Translations under genes and position numbers: made by a program
Shown: one piece after another, positions 42,852 through 53,163 of the stretch
Numbering within the stretch: position 1 is the first letter of the stretch
Layout: every line of letters starts with the position of its first letter
The notes under the pieces: generated by a model
Database searches by the model: none
What the model saw: the letters and a program-made list of their open reading frames with translations, nothing else
What the model was told of the DNA's origin: nothing
Origin: Saccharothrix obliqua
GTDB taxonomy: Bacteria; Actinomycetota; Actinomycetes; Mycobacteriales; Pseudonocardiaceae
Direction of reading: 5' to 3'
DNA: 64,000 nucleotides
Assembly (NCBI RefSeq): GCF_019375475.1
Contig: NZ_JAHXGQ010000004.1
Coordinates: forward strand, 434,001-498,000

Positions 42852-43457
42852 CTAAGCCGTGATCGGCTCGTGGTCGGCGCAGTCGGTTCGCAGGTCCACC
42901 AACGGCAACGGCGCCCGGAGCAGGCCGCAGTGGTGCGGGGCGGCGGGGTCCGGGTGGGTGTCGGGCTGGAAGAAGCGGCACGTGGTGCAGGTGCGCGCTA
43001 CACCCACCACGCCGGCGCGCTGGAGGTCCGCGATCACCCGGAGCACGCTGTGCAACGTCGTGGCGCGGTCCTCGACCGGCAGCCGGGCCAACGCCGCCGA
43101 CAACGGCCCGTCCCACAACGCCAACTCGTCGGCGACCTCCTCACCCCCACCGGTGAGGGTCAACAGCCGCCGCCTGCCGTCAGCACCGGGAGACCGCGTC
43201 ACGAGTCCCTTGCGCTCCAACGCACTCACGGCGTCGGACATCGTCGGCGTGGTCACGTCGAACTCGGCGGCCAGCGCGCCCACCTCCCGACGGGCGGCGG
43301 GCAGGGCCGCCAGTGCGAGCACCGCCTGCTGCTGGAGCGGCGACAGGCCGTGGGTTCGGGCGCTGCGCTGGGCCAACGAGCGCACACCGCGCCCCAGCCG
43401 CTCCAGCGCGTCCGCGAGCCGCCCGTCCAGGTCGGCACCGGTTCCAGCCACGTCCAC
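42852..43457 (-). CDS. MarR regulator with C-terminal four-cysteine tail
   Basis: 201 residues, about 50 longer than a normal MarR. The winged helix (residues 35-110) contains F-D-V-T-T-P-T-M-S-D-A-V-S-A-L-E-R-K-G-L-V and wing residues G-A-D-G-R-R-R. The extra tail has cysteines spaced C-x2-C-x16-C-x15-C with two histidines (T-C-T-T-C-R-F-F ... P-H-H-C ... T-D-C-A-D-H), which looks like a zinc or Fe-S site. GTG start. Upstream, on the same strand, of the MOSC gene whose promoter holds a MarR-like palindrome, so a redox- or metal-sensing role is inferred. Confidence 0.82.
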   Translation of the reverse strand: MDVAGTGADLDGRLADALERLGRGVRSLAQRSARTHGLSPLQQQAVLALAALPAARREVGALAAEFDVTTPTMSDAVSALERKGLVTRSPGADGRRRLLTLTGGGEEVADELALWDGPLSAALARLPVEDRATTLHSVLRVIADLQRAGVVGVARTCTTCRFFQPDTHPDPAAPHHCGLLRAPLPLVDLRTDCADHEPITA

Positions 43458-43502
43458 GCACCCCTTCGACGGAGAAAACGCGCCAAGGGTACGGGCAAGT
43501 GG

Positions 43503-44090
43503 TCACGGGAGGGTGGTGCGGCCGTTGAACGGGGCGAACACCTCCCCGGTCCGCACGAGCCGGCGCAACTCCTCGGCCGCCTCCGGGACGGACAGGTCCG
43601 AGTTGTCGATCACCGGGACCCCGCGGTCGCGCCAGGGCAGCATCCGGTCGTGGATGATCCGGAGCACGTCCTCGGACAGCAGCCGGGTCCCGCGCCGGTG
43701 GGCGTTGCGCGTCACCAGCACGTCGAACCGCGGCAGGAACACCGCGAACCCGACCTCCAGGCCGGCCAGCTCGGACCGCCAGCGGTCCAGGCCGACCTCC
43801 GGCCAGTCGGGGAACACCGCGTCGTCCACGAAGCAGAAATAGCCGGCCGCGGTGTACCGGCGGGCGAGGTCGGCGCAGGTGGCGCGCGCCAGCTCGTACT
43901 GCCGCTCGGCCGACGGCGACCACCCGTCCTCCGGGTTCGCGTACCCGCACTTGACCATGTCCCGCACGTCGTCGAGCGAAACGTGCACCGCGGGACGGCC
44001 CATCGTCCGCGCGAGGTGGTCCACCACGCTGGTCTTGCCCGCTCCCGCCGGACCGCTCACCAGGACCACGGGCCCCCGTTCCGCTGCCAT
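43503..44090 (-). CDS. P-loop small-molecule kinase-like ATPase
   Basis: 195 residues with Walker A V-S-G-P-A-G-A-G-K-T-S at residue 10-20 and an L-D-D-V-R segment like the DxD of shikimate/chloramphenicol phosphotransferase-type kinases. A conserved F-V-D-D-A-V-F-P and an R-R-G-T-R lid-like segment follow. The protein could phosphorylate an antibiotic, a nucleoside or a sugar acid; zeta-toxin-like activity is less likely as no antitoxin gene adjoins. ATG at 44090 fits the P-loop position; the frame upstream is open but unsupported. The 334-bp gap to furA shows one dyad, GTCCGGT-N8-ACCGGAC (44174-44195), and no gene. Confidence 0.65.
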   Translation of the reverse strand: MAAERGPVVLVSGPAGAGKTSVVDHLARTMGRPAVHVSLDDVRDMVKCGYANPEDGWSPSAERQYELARATCADLARRYTAAGYFCFVDDAVFPDWPEVGLDRWRSELAGLEVGFAVFLPRFDVLVTRNAHRRGTRLLSEDVLRIIHDRMLPWRDRGVPVIDNSDLSVPEAAEELRRLVRTGEVFAPFNGRTTLP

Positions 44091-44424
44091 CGCCCACCCC
44101 TCTCGTCCTGCCCCACCAAAGCACTCCAGTGGCACGGCCCGACGCCAGGCCGTCACCTGTCCGAGGGACGCCCGTCCGGTACCGCAGAACCGGACGCTGC
44201 CGCACCAAGCGGACATCGCGGAAGCCCTCGGCTGGGCAGGGGCCGGGGTGCCCGGACGGCTACGGCGCCCTCCGGCAGGCGGTCCTCGTGGTGGTCGAAG
44301 TGCTCAAACCGGACGATCCGTTGGCGGACAACGGTTGTGCGGCACCGCCTGCCCCCAGGAACCGGGCCGGATTTGGTTGCGCGCACACTTGATTCAGTCC
44401 AGTTATTGGTCGACACTTCGGCAG

Positions 44425-44853
44425 GTGCCCACGGCCACCGAGTTCGAGCAGATGCTGCGCGGCGCTTCGCTGCGGGTGACGGGTCCTCGGCTCGCGGTGC
44501 TGTCCGCGGTGCACGAGCGACCGCACGCCGACACCGATTCCATCATCGGCGTCGTGCGGGAGAAGCTGGGCACGGTGTCCCACCAAGCCGTGTACGACGT
44601 GCTGCGCGCCCTCACCTCCGCGGGCCTCCTGCGGCGCATCGAACCGCCGGGTTCCGTGGCCCGGTACGAGGCGCGAGTCGGGGACAACCACCACCACGTG
44701 GTGTGCCGGTCCTGCGGCGCCATCGCCGACGTGGACTGCGCGATCGGCACCGCACCCTGCCTCACGCCCTCCCACGACCACGGCTTCGTCATCGACGAGG
44801 CCGAGGTCGTCTACCGGGGCTTGTGCCCCGGTTGCTCCGCGATGTCCCGTTGA
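44425..44853 (+). CDS. furA: FurA/CatR peroxide-responsive repressor
   Basis: 142-residue Fur-family regulator. N-terminal winged helix with R-V-T-G-P-R-L-A-V-L, metal-binding D-N-H-H-H-V-V-C-R-S-C-G and a late C-P-G-C pair as in FurA/PerR. It is followed by katG after 18 bp, the standard actinobacterial furA-katG operon in which FurA represses both genes until oxidised. GTG start; AT-rich sequence at 44385-44410 (including CAGTTATTGG) likely holds promoter and operator. Confidence 0.92.
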   Translation: MPTATEFEQMLRGASLRVTGPRLAVLSAVHERPHADTDSIIGVVREKLGTVSHQAVYDVLRALTSAGLLRRIEPPGSVARYEARVGDNHHHVVCRSCGAIADVDCAIGTAPCLTPSHDHGFVIDEAEVVYRGLCPGCSAMSR

Positions 44854-47106
<2,253 letters not shown>

Positions 47107-47113
47107 TCCGCCG

Positions 47114-47141
47114 CACCGCCCCGGCCCCGGCCGGGGCGGTG
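47114..47141. terminator. terminator after katG
   Basis: 12-bp arms CACCGCCCCGGC and GCCGGGGCGGTG with loop CCCG, eight bases after the katG stop and nine bases before the convergent serine hydrolase stop. Confidence 0.8.
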
Positions 47142-47149
47142 TCGCCGGT

Positions 47150-48301
47150 TCAGCCGCACAGCGCGTGGTCCACCAGCGCGGCGGAGACGTCACCGGTGGG
47201 CGGGGGCACGCCGGGACCGGGTCGCGCCGGGTTGTCGGTGTTCAGCGACACGACGACGCTGCGGCTGCCGTCCGGGCTCACCCCGTTGCGGGTGCGGAAG
47301 CCGTGGATGTCCCCGCCGTGCGCCCACGAGCCGCCGCACGAGTTGGGTATCCACAACAGGCCCAGCCCGTAGCGGACACCGGGCCAGACCGCCTCGAATC
47401 GCCGTGCGGGCACGGTGGTCCGCATCTCGGCCAGTTGGGCGGGCGCGAGCAGTTCACCGCGCACGAGGGCGCGCAGGAACCGGTTGACGTCCTCGGCGGT
47501 GCTGACGATCTCCCCCGCCGCGTCGGCCCAGGACGGGTTCATCACGGTGACGTCGACCTCCGGCTCCCCGGCGGCGAACCGGTGGTACCCGCGGGCGTGC
47601 GGCGGCGGCAGGACCGGGACGGCGCCGGGGGTCGAGGTGTTCCGCAGCCCCAGCGGGGCGAGGACGCGCGCGTGCACCTCCTCCCGCCACCGCCGCCCGG
47701 TGACCTCCTCCAGGATCATCCCGGCGAGGACGTAGTTCGTGTTGGAGTAGCCCCAGTCGGTGCCGGGTGCGAAGTCCGGCGGCAGCGTCATGGCGAGGCC
47801 GACCAGGTCGCGCGGCACGAGGTGGCGGAACCGGTGGCGCTGGAAGCCCTCGCGCGTCTCCAGGTCGTCCAGCCGCCTGGTGTAGTCGGCGATACCGCTG
47901 GTGTGCTGGAGCAGTTGCCGCAACGTGACCCGGCCGCCGTCGTGGCCGCCGGTCACCACGCCGGGCAGCAGGTTCGCCACCGCGTCGTCCAGGGACAGCC
48001 GCCCTTCGCCGACCAGTTGCAGCACCGCGGTCGCCACGAACGTCTTGGTGAGGCTGCCGATCCGGAACCGGGCTCCCCACGGGACCGGCGTGCCCGCCAC
48101 GCGGTCGCCGACGCCACCGCGCACGCGGTAGGCGCGGTCGGGGGTGTCCAGTCGCACGAGGACACCCGGCGCGCCGTAACCCAGCAGGCGGTCGGCGTCC
48201 TGCTGCAACCGCGTGCCGATGTCCGCCTGCGCGACGACGCCGGTGCTCCCGAGCAGGGTCACGGCGACCAACGCGACGCACGTCATGCGGTGAAGTCTCA
48301 T
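47150..48301 (-). CDS. secreted serine hydrolase, class C beta-lactamase/DD-peptidase fold
   Basis: 383 residues with a signal peptide (cleavage near A-Q-A at 26). Nucleophile motif S83-L-T-K86, second motif Y-S-N in G-Y-S-N-T-N-Y, and third motif H-G-G in A-H-G-G-D-I-H-G (replacing K-T-G) are typical of the D-alanyl-D-alanine carboxypeptidase/EstB group. Probably an extracellular peptidase or esterase rather than a drug-hydrolysing beta-lactamase. ATG at 48301 is taken; a second ATG five codons later is possible. A single cysteine pair near the C-terminus could form a disulfide. Confidence 0.82.
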   Translation of the reverse strand: MRLHRMTCVALVAVTLLGSTGVVAQADIGTRLQQDADRLLGYGAPGVLVRLDTPDRAYRVRGGVGDRVAGTPVPWGARFRIGSLTKTFVATAVLQLVGEGRLSLDDAVANLLPGVVTGGHDGGRVTLRQLLQHTSGIADYTRRLDDLETREGFQRHRFRHLVPRDLVGLAMTLPPDFAPGTDWGYSNTNYVLAGMILEEVTGRRWREEVHARVLAPLGLRNTSTPGAVPVLPPPHARGYHRFAAGEPEVDVTVMNPSWADAAGEIVSTAEDVNRFLRALVRGELLAPAQLAEMRTTVPARRFEAVWPGVRYGLGLLWIPNSCGGSWAHGGDIHGFRTRNGVSPDGSRSVVVSLNTDNPARPGPGVPPPTGDVSAALVDHALCG

Positions 48302-48481
48302 GCCGGTAACCGTACGAGACCGATGCGTGACTCGCAGTGACAAGAGATCCCGTGTGGACAGGGCATACCCAGCGGTGGCCCCGCCATTCCCCCACCACCT
48401 GACCCGGTGAATGTCATCCGGGTTCGTTCCACGATCGGGCGCTCGGGTATCCGACCGGCACTTCGGAGAACTGGAGCCACC

Positions 48482-49021
48482 ATGGAACGCTACGACGATG
48501 CTCCGACGCCGGACCGGTTGTCGGGCAACACAACCCCGCACGCCCGACGCAACCGGCGCGTGCTGGCGTGGACGGCCGCGGCCGTGCTGGCCGGCGCGGG
48601 GATCGGCGCGCTCGGGCAGCCGTCCGCGGCGCTGGGCGCATCCGACGCCGAACGGGTCGTGCAACTGGTCAACGCCGAACGCGCCAAGGCCGGCTGCGCC
48701 GCGCTGACCGTGGACGGCCGGGTGCAGTCGGCGGCCCAGGCGCACGCCGACGACATGGCCGCGCGGAACTACTACGAGCACAACAGCCCGGAGGGCAAGA
48801 CCGGCGGTGACCGCCTCACCGCGGCCGGCTACAGCTGGCAGAAGTGGGGCGAGAACATCCACAAAGGACCGTCCAACGCCGACCGGGCCATGCGCGACTG
48901 GATGGACAGCGGCGCGCACCGCGCCAACATCGTCGACTGCTCGTTCCAGGTCATCGGGGTGGGCGTGAACAAGAATTCGCGCGGCCCGCTGTGGGTGCAG
49001 GACTTCGCCGTCGCGCGTTGA
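48482..49021 (+). CDS. secreted CAP (SCP/PR-1) domain protein
   Basis: 179 residues: N-terminal signal anchor (about 22-50), then a CAP domain with L-V-N-A-E-R-A-K-A-G-C, A-Q-A-H-A-D-D-M-A-A-R, the metal-type W-G-E-N-I and G-A-H-R-A-N-I. Two cysteines in the domain probably form a disulfide. Bacterial CAP proteins bind lipids or act in the cell envelope; activity is unknown. ATG at 48482 has GGAG nearby, and upstream in-frame codons are not needed. A strong terminator follows. Confidence 0.82.
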   Translation: MERYDDAPTPDRLSGNTTPHARRNRRVLAWTAAAVLAGAGIGALGQPSAALGASDAERVVQLVNAERAKAGCAALTVDGRVQSAAQAHADDMAARNYYEHNSPEGKTGGDRLTAAGYSWQKWGENIHKGPSNADRAMRDWMDSGAHRANIVDCSFQVIGVGVNKNSRGPLWVQDFAVAR

Positions 49022-49035
49022 GGCCCGAAGCCCGT

Positions 49036-49064
49036 CCCCCTCGTCGGCACAACCGACGAGGGGG
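49036..49064. terminator. terminator after CAP gene
   Basis: Perfect 12-bp arms CCCCCTCGTCGG and CCGACGAGGGGG, loop CACAA, fifteen bases past the stop codon. Confidence 0.85.
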
Positions 49065-49087
49065 TTCGCGCGTTCTCCGAACAACAG

Positions 49088-49121
49088 GCAAGCCATCACT
49101 TGCCTGCAAGTCGTCACTTGC
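49088..49121. promoter_or_regulatory. double dyad operator of the ArsR-VOC operon
   Basis: Two copies of GCAAGT-N4-ACTTGC stand in tandem with 2 bp between: GCAAGC-CATC-ACTTGC (49088-49103) and GCAAGT-CGTC-ACTTGC (49106-49121). The inner halves also form ACTTGC-CT-GCAAGT. The site ends 14 bp before the ArsR start codon, so it must overlap the core promoter. Confidence 0.75.
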
Positions 49122-49135
49122 CTATCGTGGACGGC

Positions 49136-49429
49136 GTGGCGGACGACCTCTTCAAGGCGCTGGCCGATCCCACCCGCCGGCACATCCTCGACGAACTGGT
49201 GGACCGGGACTCCCAGACCCTGTTCGAGATCTGCGCGCGCCTGGCCACCAAGCACGGCCTCGGCCTGTCCCGCCAGGCGATCAGCCAGCACCTCGCCGTG
49301 CTGGAGGCCGCGGGCCTGGTCCGCTCCCGACGCCAGGGCCGCTACAAGTTCCACGAGCTGGACACCCGACCGCTTGAGCACATCGTGACGCGGTGGCTCA
49401 GGCCCGACTCACCGGAGAACACCCCATGA
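49136..49429 (+). CDS. ArsR-family transcriptional regulator
   Basis: 97-residue winged-helix repressor of the SdpR/metal-independent ArsR type: F-K-A-L-A-D-P-T-R-R-H-I-L near the start, recognition helix S-R-Q-A-I-S-Q-H-L-A-V-L-E, wing R-R-Q-G-R-Y. No cysteine metal site is seen in the first helices except one Cys in F-E-I-C, so small-molecule or no ligand. GTG at 49136 places the operator just upstream; a longer frame would run through it. Stop overlaps the next start (ATGA). Likely autoregulated. Confidence 0.85.
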   Translation: MADDLFKALADPTRRHILDELVDRDSQTLFEICARLATKHGLGLSRQAISQHLAVLEAAGLVRSRRQGRYKFHELDTRPLEHIVTRWLRPDSPENTP

Positions 49430-49812
49430 GGATCTACCTGACCAGCGTCTTCGTCGACGACCAGGACAAGGCCCTGCGCTTCTACACCGAGGTGCTGGGC
49501 TTCGTGAAGAAGACCGAGGTCCCGGTGGGCGCGGACCGCTGGCTGACCGTGGTGTCGCCGGAGGACCCCGACGGCACCGAACTGCTGCTGGAACCGGACG
49601 GCCACCCCGCCGTGAAGCCGTACAAGGACGCGTTGGCGGGCGACGGCATCCCGGCCGCCTCCTTCGCCGTGGACGACGTCCGCGCGGAGTTCGACCGGCT
49701 GCGCGGGCTCGGCGTTCGGTTCACCCAGGAGCCGCTGGAGGCCGACTCGGTGGTCACCGCGGTGCTCGACGACACCTGCGGCAACCTGATCCAGATCGCC
49801 CAGTACCGGTAG
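49426..49812 (+). CDS. VOC (glyoxalase/bleomycin resistance) family protein
   Basis: 128-residue single VOC protein with two beta-alpha-beta-beta-beta units: R-F-Y-T-E-V-L-G-F in the first and F-A-V-D-D-V-R-A-E-F-D-R-L in the second, and a closing D-D-T-C-G-N-L-I-Q-I. Such proteins act as glyoxalase-like isomerases, thiol transferases or antibiotic binders. Translationally coupled with the ArsR gene (4-base overlap), the common ArsR-VOC or ArsR-SRPBCC pairing. Substrate unknown. Confidence 0.88.
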   Translation: MRIYLTSVFVDDQDKALRFYTEVLGFVKKTEVPVGADRWLTVVSPEDPDGTELLLEPDGHPAVKPYKDALAGDGIPAASFAVDDVRAEFDRLRGLGVRFTQEPLEADSVVTAVLDDTCGNLIQIAQYR

Positions 49813-49951
49813 GGGCGAACGTGTGATCGTCACCACACCCGCGTTCGGCTGATCTGGAACCGCGCGCGTACGTCGCCGGGCGTCGCCACGTTGCCTTGCC
49901 GTGAAAGCAACATCACCCACCCCCTGAACCTTCTTTGCTCATGTGAGGAGC

Positions 49952-50830
49952 ATGCGGGTGGGGTTGGTGGCGATGAGCGTCGGCGCGGTGGTCGCGATGG
50001 CCGTCACCGCCGCGACGACGGTGGGGCAGGCGGACCGGCGGCAGCCGGCCGCGGTGGCGGTGGCGGTCACGACGACGTCGTCCACCACGACGGTGGTGGC
50101 GTTGCCGGAGCCGCCGATCCTGGAGGAGCCGACGGTCTCCACGATGCCGCCGGCGCCCGAACCACCGGTGGAGGTCAGCCTGGAGGGCGTCGTGCCGGCG
50201 GTGCGGCGAGGCGTCGCCGTGCTCGACCGGCGGACCGGGCGCGAGGTGTTCGCCGAGCAGCCCGACCAGCCGTTCCCGGCCGCCTCCGTGATCAAGCTGC
50301 TGATCGCCCTCGACGCGCTGGAACGGCACGCGGCCTCGCCGAGCGCGGTGGCGGACATGCTGTCCACGAGCGACGACGACATCGCCAACCGGCTGTGGCG
50401 GCAGGCGATACCGCGGACCTGGGCCGCACGGCTCGGGCTGGCCGGGCTGACGCCCGCGCCGGACCCGAACAAGTGGGGCGACACGCTGATGACCGCGCAC
50501 GACGTCATCGCGATCTACCAGCACGTGCTCGACTCGCCGCAGGCCGACGTGATCATCGACGCGCTGGCGGCGGCCACGCCCCTCGGCGCGGACGGCTTCG
50601 ACCAGACCTTCGGCATCCCCGACGCCGTCGAGGACCACCGGTGGGCCGTGAAGCAGGGCTGGGCGTGCTGTTACGGCGGCCTGCGGGCGTTGAACACGAC
50701 GGGCCTGGTCGACGACCGCTACGTGGTGGCCGTGCTGACCGAGCAGCCCCGCTCCACCGGGTACGCCGAGGCGGGTAAGGCGGTGACCGCCCTCGTCGCG
50801 GCGCTCACCCCGCTCTTCGACCCGGTGTGA
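49952..50830 (+). CDS. class A beta-lactamase-like serine hydrolase
   Basis: 292 residues with an N-terminal export signal, a Thr/Pro-rich stalk (about 35-75) and a penicillin-binding fold. Motifs: S112-V-I-K115, S140-D-D (for S-D-N) and K-Q-G-W for K-T-G. The changed second and third motifs argue against efficient beta-lactam hydrolysis; an envelope peptidase-like or non-catalytic role is likelier. Start is uncertain: AGGAG at 49946-49950 is too close to ATG 49952 and would better serve GTG 49958; both give the same mature protein. Confidence 0.72.
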   Translation: MRVGLVAMSVGAVVAMAVTAATTVGQADRRQPAAVAVAVTTTSSTTTVVALPEPPILEEPTVSTMPPAPEPPVEVSLEGVVPAVRRGVAVLDRRTGREVFAEQPDQPFPAASVIKLLIALDALERHAASPSAVADMLSTSDDDIANRLWRQAIPRTWAARLGLAGLTPAPDPNKWGDTLMTAHDVIAIYQHVLDSPQADVIIDALAAATPLGADGFDQTFGIPDAVEDHRWAVKQGWACCYGGLRALNTTGLVDDRYVVAVLTEQPRSTGYAEAGKAVTALVAALTPLFDPV

Positions 50831-50854
50831 CCCGGTTCACGGGGACGCGCACGG

Positions 50855-51370
50855 GTGTTGCGGCGGACAACGGGTGTGACCGACGACGAGTTCCAGCGCT
50901 ACGCGACCGCGAACACCGCGATGATCCGCCGCATCGCGTACCGGCTGTGCGGCGACCGGCACGTCGCGGACGACCTGACGCAGACGACGCTGGTCAAGCT
51001 GTACGCGGTGTGGCCGCGGCTGGGGCGGGACGTCAACCTGACCGCCTACGCGCGGAAGGTGTTGCTGCGCACGGCGATCGACGAGGGCAAGCGGCTGCAC
51101 CGCAAGCGGGAGGCCGTCGTGGCCGAGCTGCCGCCGGTGGCCGTGCCACCGGCCGGTGTGGAGGACGTGCTGGACGTCCGCGCCGCGCTGGTGCGCCTGC
51201 CGCCGGGTCAGCGGGCCGTGGTGGTGCTGCGTTACTGCGCCGACCTGAGCCTGGCCGAGACCGCGCGGCGACTGGGGTGCGCGGAGGGCACGGTGAAGAG
51301 CCAGGCGGCCAAGGGGCTCGCCGCCCTGCGCGAGATCCTGACCGCCCGGCCCCGGCACTCGGCCGCGTGA
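50855..51370 (+). CDS. SigE-family ECF sigma factor
   Basis: 171-residue minimal ECF sigma factor of the SigE/SCO group common in actinomycetes. Sigma-2 (I-A-Y-R-L-C-G-D-R-H-V-A-D-D-L-T-Q) and sigma-4 (L-P-P-G-Q-R-A-V-V-V-L-R-Y ... E-G-T-V-K-S-Q) are complete. Initiation may be at GTG 50855 or, giving a more usual N-terminus V-T-D-D-E-F, at GTG 50876. No anti-sigma gene adjoins. It is convergent with the ABC ATPase gene (two bases between stops). Confidence 0.85.
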   Translation: MLRRTTGVTDDEFQRYATANTAMIRRIAYRLCGDRHVADDLTQTTLVKLYAVWPRLGRDVNLTAYARKVLLRTAIDEGKRLHRKREAVVAELPPVAVPPAGVEDVLDVRAALVRLPPGQRAVVVLRYCADLSLAETARRLGCAEGTVKSQAAKGLAALREILTARPRHSAA

Positions 51371-51372
51371 CG

Positions 51373-52140
51373 TCAGGCGGCGACCGCCCGGAGGGCGGCG
51401 GCCACCTCGCCGCGCAGCGCGGCGAAGTCCGCCGAGCCGCGCAGCTCGTCGGCGGGCACCCCGGAACGCGGGAGCGGGATGGGCAGGTCCAGGGCCACGC
51501 GTCCCGGGCGGTCGGACAGGACCACGACGCGGGTCGCGAGGAACACCGCCTCGTCCACGCTGTGCGTCACGAACACCACGCCCCGCTCCTCGCCGGTCAA
51601 CGACCGCACGTCCTCTTGCAGCCGCTCGCGGGTCAACGCGTCCAGCGCGGCGAACGGTTCGTCCATCAGCAGCAGCCGGGGTCGCGCGGCCAGCGCACGC
51701 GCGATCGCCACGCGCTGCTGCTGGCCGCCGGAGATCTCCCACGTGCGGCGCTTGCCCAGCGCCGCCAGGCCCACCTGGTCCAGCAACGCCGCGATCCGCT
51801 CCGGGCGGTCGCGGCGCGGCACGCCCGCCCAGCGCAGGGCCGTGCCGATGTTGCCCGCGACGGCCTGCCAGGGGAACAGGCGTGGCTGCTGGAACACCGC
51901 GCCGACGTCCCGACCCGGCACGGGCGCGTCGCCCAGCACGCGGACCACGCCCGTCGTCGGCCGCTCGAACCCGCTCACCAAGCGCAGCAACGTGCTCTTG
52001 CCCGATCCCGACGGCCCGACGACGACCAGGAACTCCCCCGCCCCGACCCGCAGGTCGAGCGGCCCGAGGGCGGGCACGTCCGCTTTCCGCGCCCGGTAGC
52101 GGTGCTCGACGCCCGCCAGCTCCACCAGCGGTTCAGCCAC
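51373..52140 (-). CDS. ABC transporter ATPase, sulfonate/taurine type
   Basis: 255 residues. Walker A G-P-S-G-S-G-K-S-T, signature S-G-G-Q-Q-Q-R, Walker B L-L-L-M-D-E-P-F-A-A-L-D and the switch histidine in V-T-H-S are intact. The family motif W-Q-A-V-A-G-N fits SsuB/TauB/NrtD. GTG start overlaps the binding-protein gene by eight bases, so it is the last gene of the permease-lipoprotein-ATPase operon. Confidence 0.9.
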   Translation of the reverse strand: MAEPLVELAGVEHRYRARKADVPALGPLDLRVGAGEFLVVVGPSGSGKSTLLRLVSGFERPTTGVVRVLGDAPVPGRDVGAVFQQPRLFPWQAVAGNIGTALRWAGVPRRDRPERIAALLDQVGLAALGKRRTWEISGGQQQRVAIARALAARPRLLLMDEPFAALDALTRERLQEDVRSLTGEERGVVFVTHSVDEAVFLATRVVVLSDRPGRVALDLPIPLPRSGVPADELRGSADFAALRGEVAAALRAVAA

Positions 52141-53140
52141 GGGGCGTCCGCAGCGCCGCGCGGAACGCCGCCAGGTCCGGCACCGAGTCCACCTTCCGCT
52201 GGCCCAGCAGGAACTCCGCGGTGGACCGCAGCCGGGCGGCCAGCTCGCCGGGCGCCTCGGGCGTGCCGAAGAACTCCGGTGACCGCTGCTCCGCGTGGTC
52301 GAGGTAGATGTTCTGCTTGAGCTGGGACAGCGCGTCGTCCACGCTCGCGCCGATCTGCCGCGCCACGGCCTCGGCGACCACCCGCGGCTCCGACTTGATC
52401 TTCTTGAGGGCTTCGTCCGTGGCGGCCAGCCACGCGTCCACCACGTCGCCGTTCCGCTCGATGAACTCCTTGCGCGCCACGGTGAAGGTCAACGTGGGAC
52501 GGCCCGCGGCGGCGAGCTTGGCGCTGTCGGTGAGGGTGACGCCGTCCTGCTGGAGCACACCGAGCACCGGTGTCCACACGTACGCGCCGTCGATGTCGCC
52601 GCGCTGCCAGGCGGCCTGGATGTTCTGGGGTTCCAGGTCCACCAGCGTCACCGACGCCGGGTCGACACCGGCCTGCTGGAACGCCGCCAGCAGGCTGTAG
52701 TGGGCGGTCGAGCTGAACGGCGTCGCGACCTTGCGGCCCACCAGTCCCCGGACGTCGGTGATGCCGCTGCCCGCGCGCACCACCAGTGCCTCGCTGTCGC
52801 CGATCACGTTCAGCAGCTCGATCACCTGGTACGGGATCGCCAGCGGCGGGCACAGCCCGGCGGCGGCCGGGCTGCTGCCGATGACGGCGATGTCGACCGC
52901 GCCGCCGAGGAAGGCGGTGTTGATGCTCGCGCCGGAGTCGAACGACGTCCACGTGATGTCGTGACCGGGCAGCGCCCGTTCCAGCACGCCCCGGTCCTTC
53001 ACCAGCAGCGTGCTGTCGGCGAAGTTCTGGTAGGCCACGCGGACCCGCGGCCGGGTGCCGGACGAGCCGCCGACGCCGCACGCGGCCAGCACGGGCGCGA
53101 GGGCGAGCAGGGACAGGGCGGACCGGCGGGTGACGGGCAT
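52133..53140 (-). CDS. ABC substrate-binding lipoprotein, SsuA/TauA type
   Basis: 335 residues; signal with R-R near the N-terminus and lipobox V-L-A-A-C21. The body matches NMT1/SsuA-like receptors (V-A-Y-Q-N-F-A-D-S-T, F-D-S-G-A-S, Q-R-G-D-I-D-G-A-Y-V-W). Taurine, alkanesulfonate or aromatic sulfonate is the family-level guess. ATG with GGGAG seven bases upstream. Gap to the upstream permease is 23 bp, and the stop overlaps the ATPase start. Confidence 0.88.
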   Translation of the reverse strand: MPVTRRSALSLLALAPVLAACGVGGSSGTRPRVRVAYQNFADSTLLVKDRGVLERALPGHDITWTSFDSGASINTAFLGGAVDIAVIGSSPAAAGLCPPLAIPYQVIELLNVIGDSEALVVRAGSGITDVRGLVGRKVATPFSSTAHYSLLAAFQQAGVDPASVTLVDLEPQNIQAAWQRGDIDGAYVWTPVLGVLQQDGVTLTDSAKLAAAGRPTLTFTVARKEFIERNGDVVDAWLAATDEALKKIKSEPRVVAEAVARQIGASVDDALSQLKQNIYLDHAEQRSPEFFGTPEAPGELAARLRSTAEFLLGQRKVDSVPDLAAFRAALRTPRG

Positions 53141-53163
53141 GGGTGTGCTCCCGTTGTCGGCGC

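Noticed and set aside
43503..44090. Zeta-toxin of a toxin-antitoxin pair
   Set aside because: No antitoxin-size gene overlaps or precedes it, and the protein is shorter than zeta toxins with a different C-terminal half.
44091..44424. Small frames between the P-loop kinase and furA as genes
   Set aside because: Neither strand has a start with a ribosome binding site, and codon use is unlike neighbours; the region likely holds promoters.
49952..50830. A functional class A beta-lactamase
   Set aside because: S-D-D and K-Q-G replace S-D-N and K-T-G and the catalytic Glu of the omega loop is not evident, so it is listed as beta-lactamase-like only.
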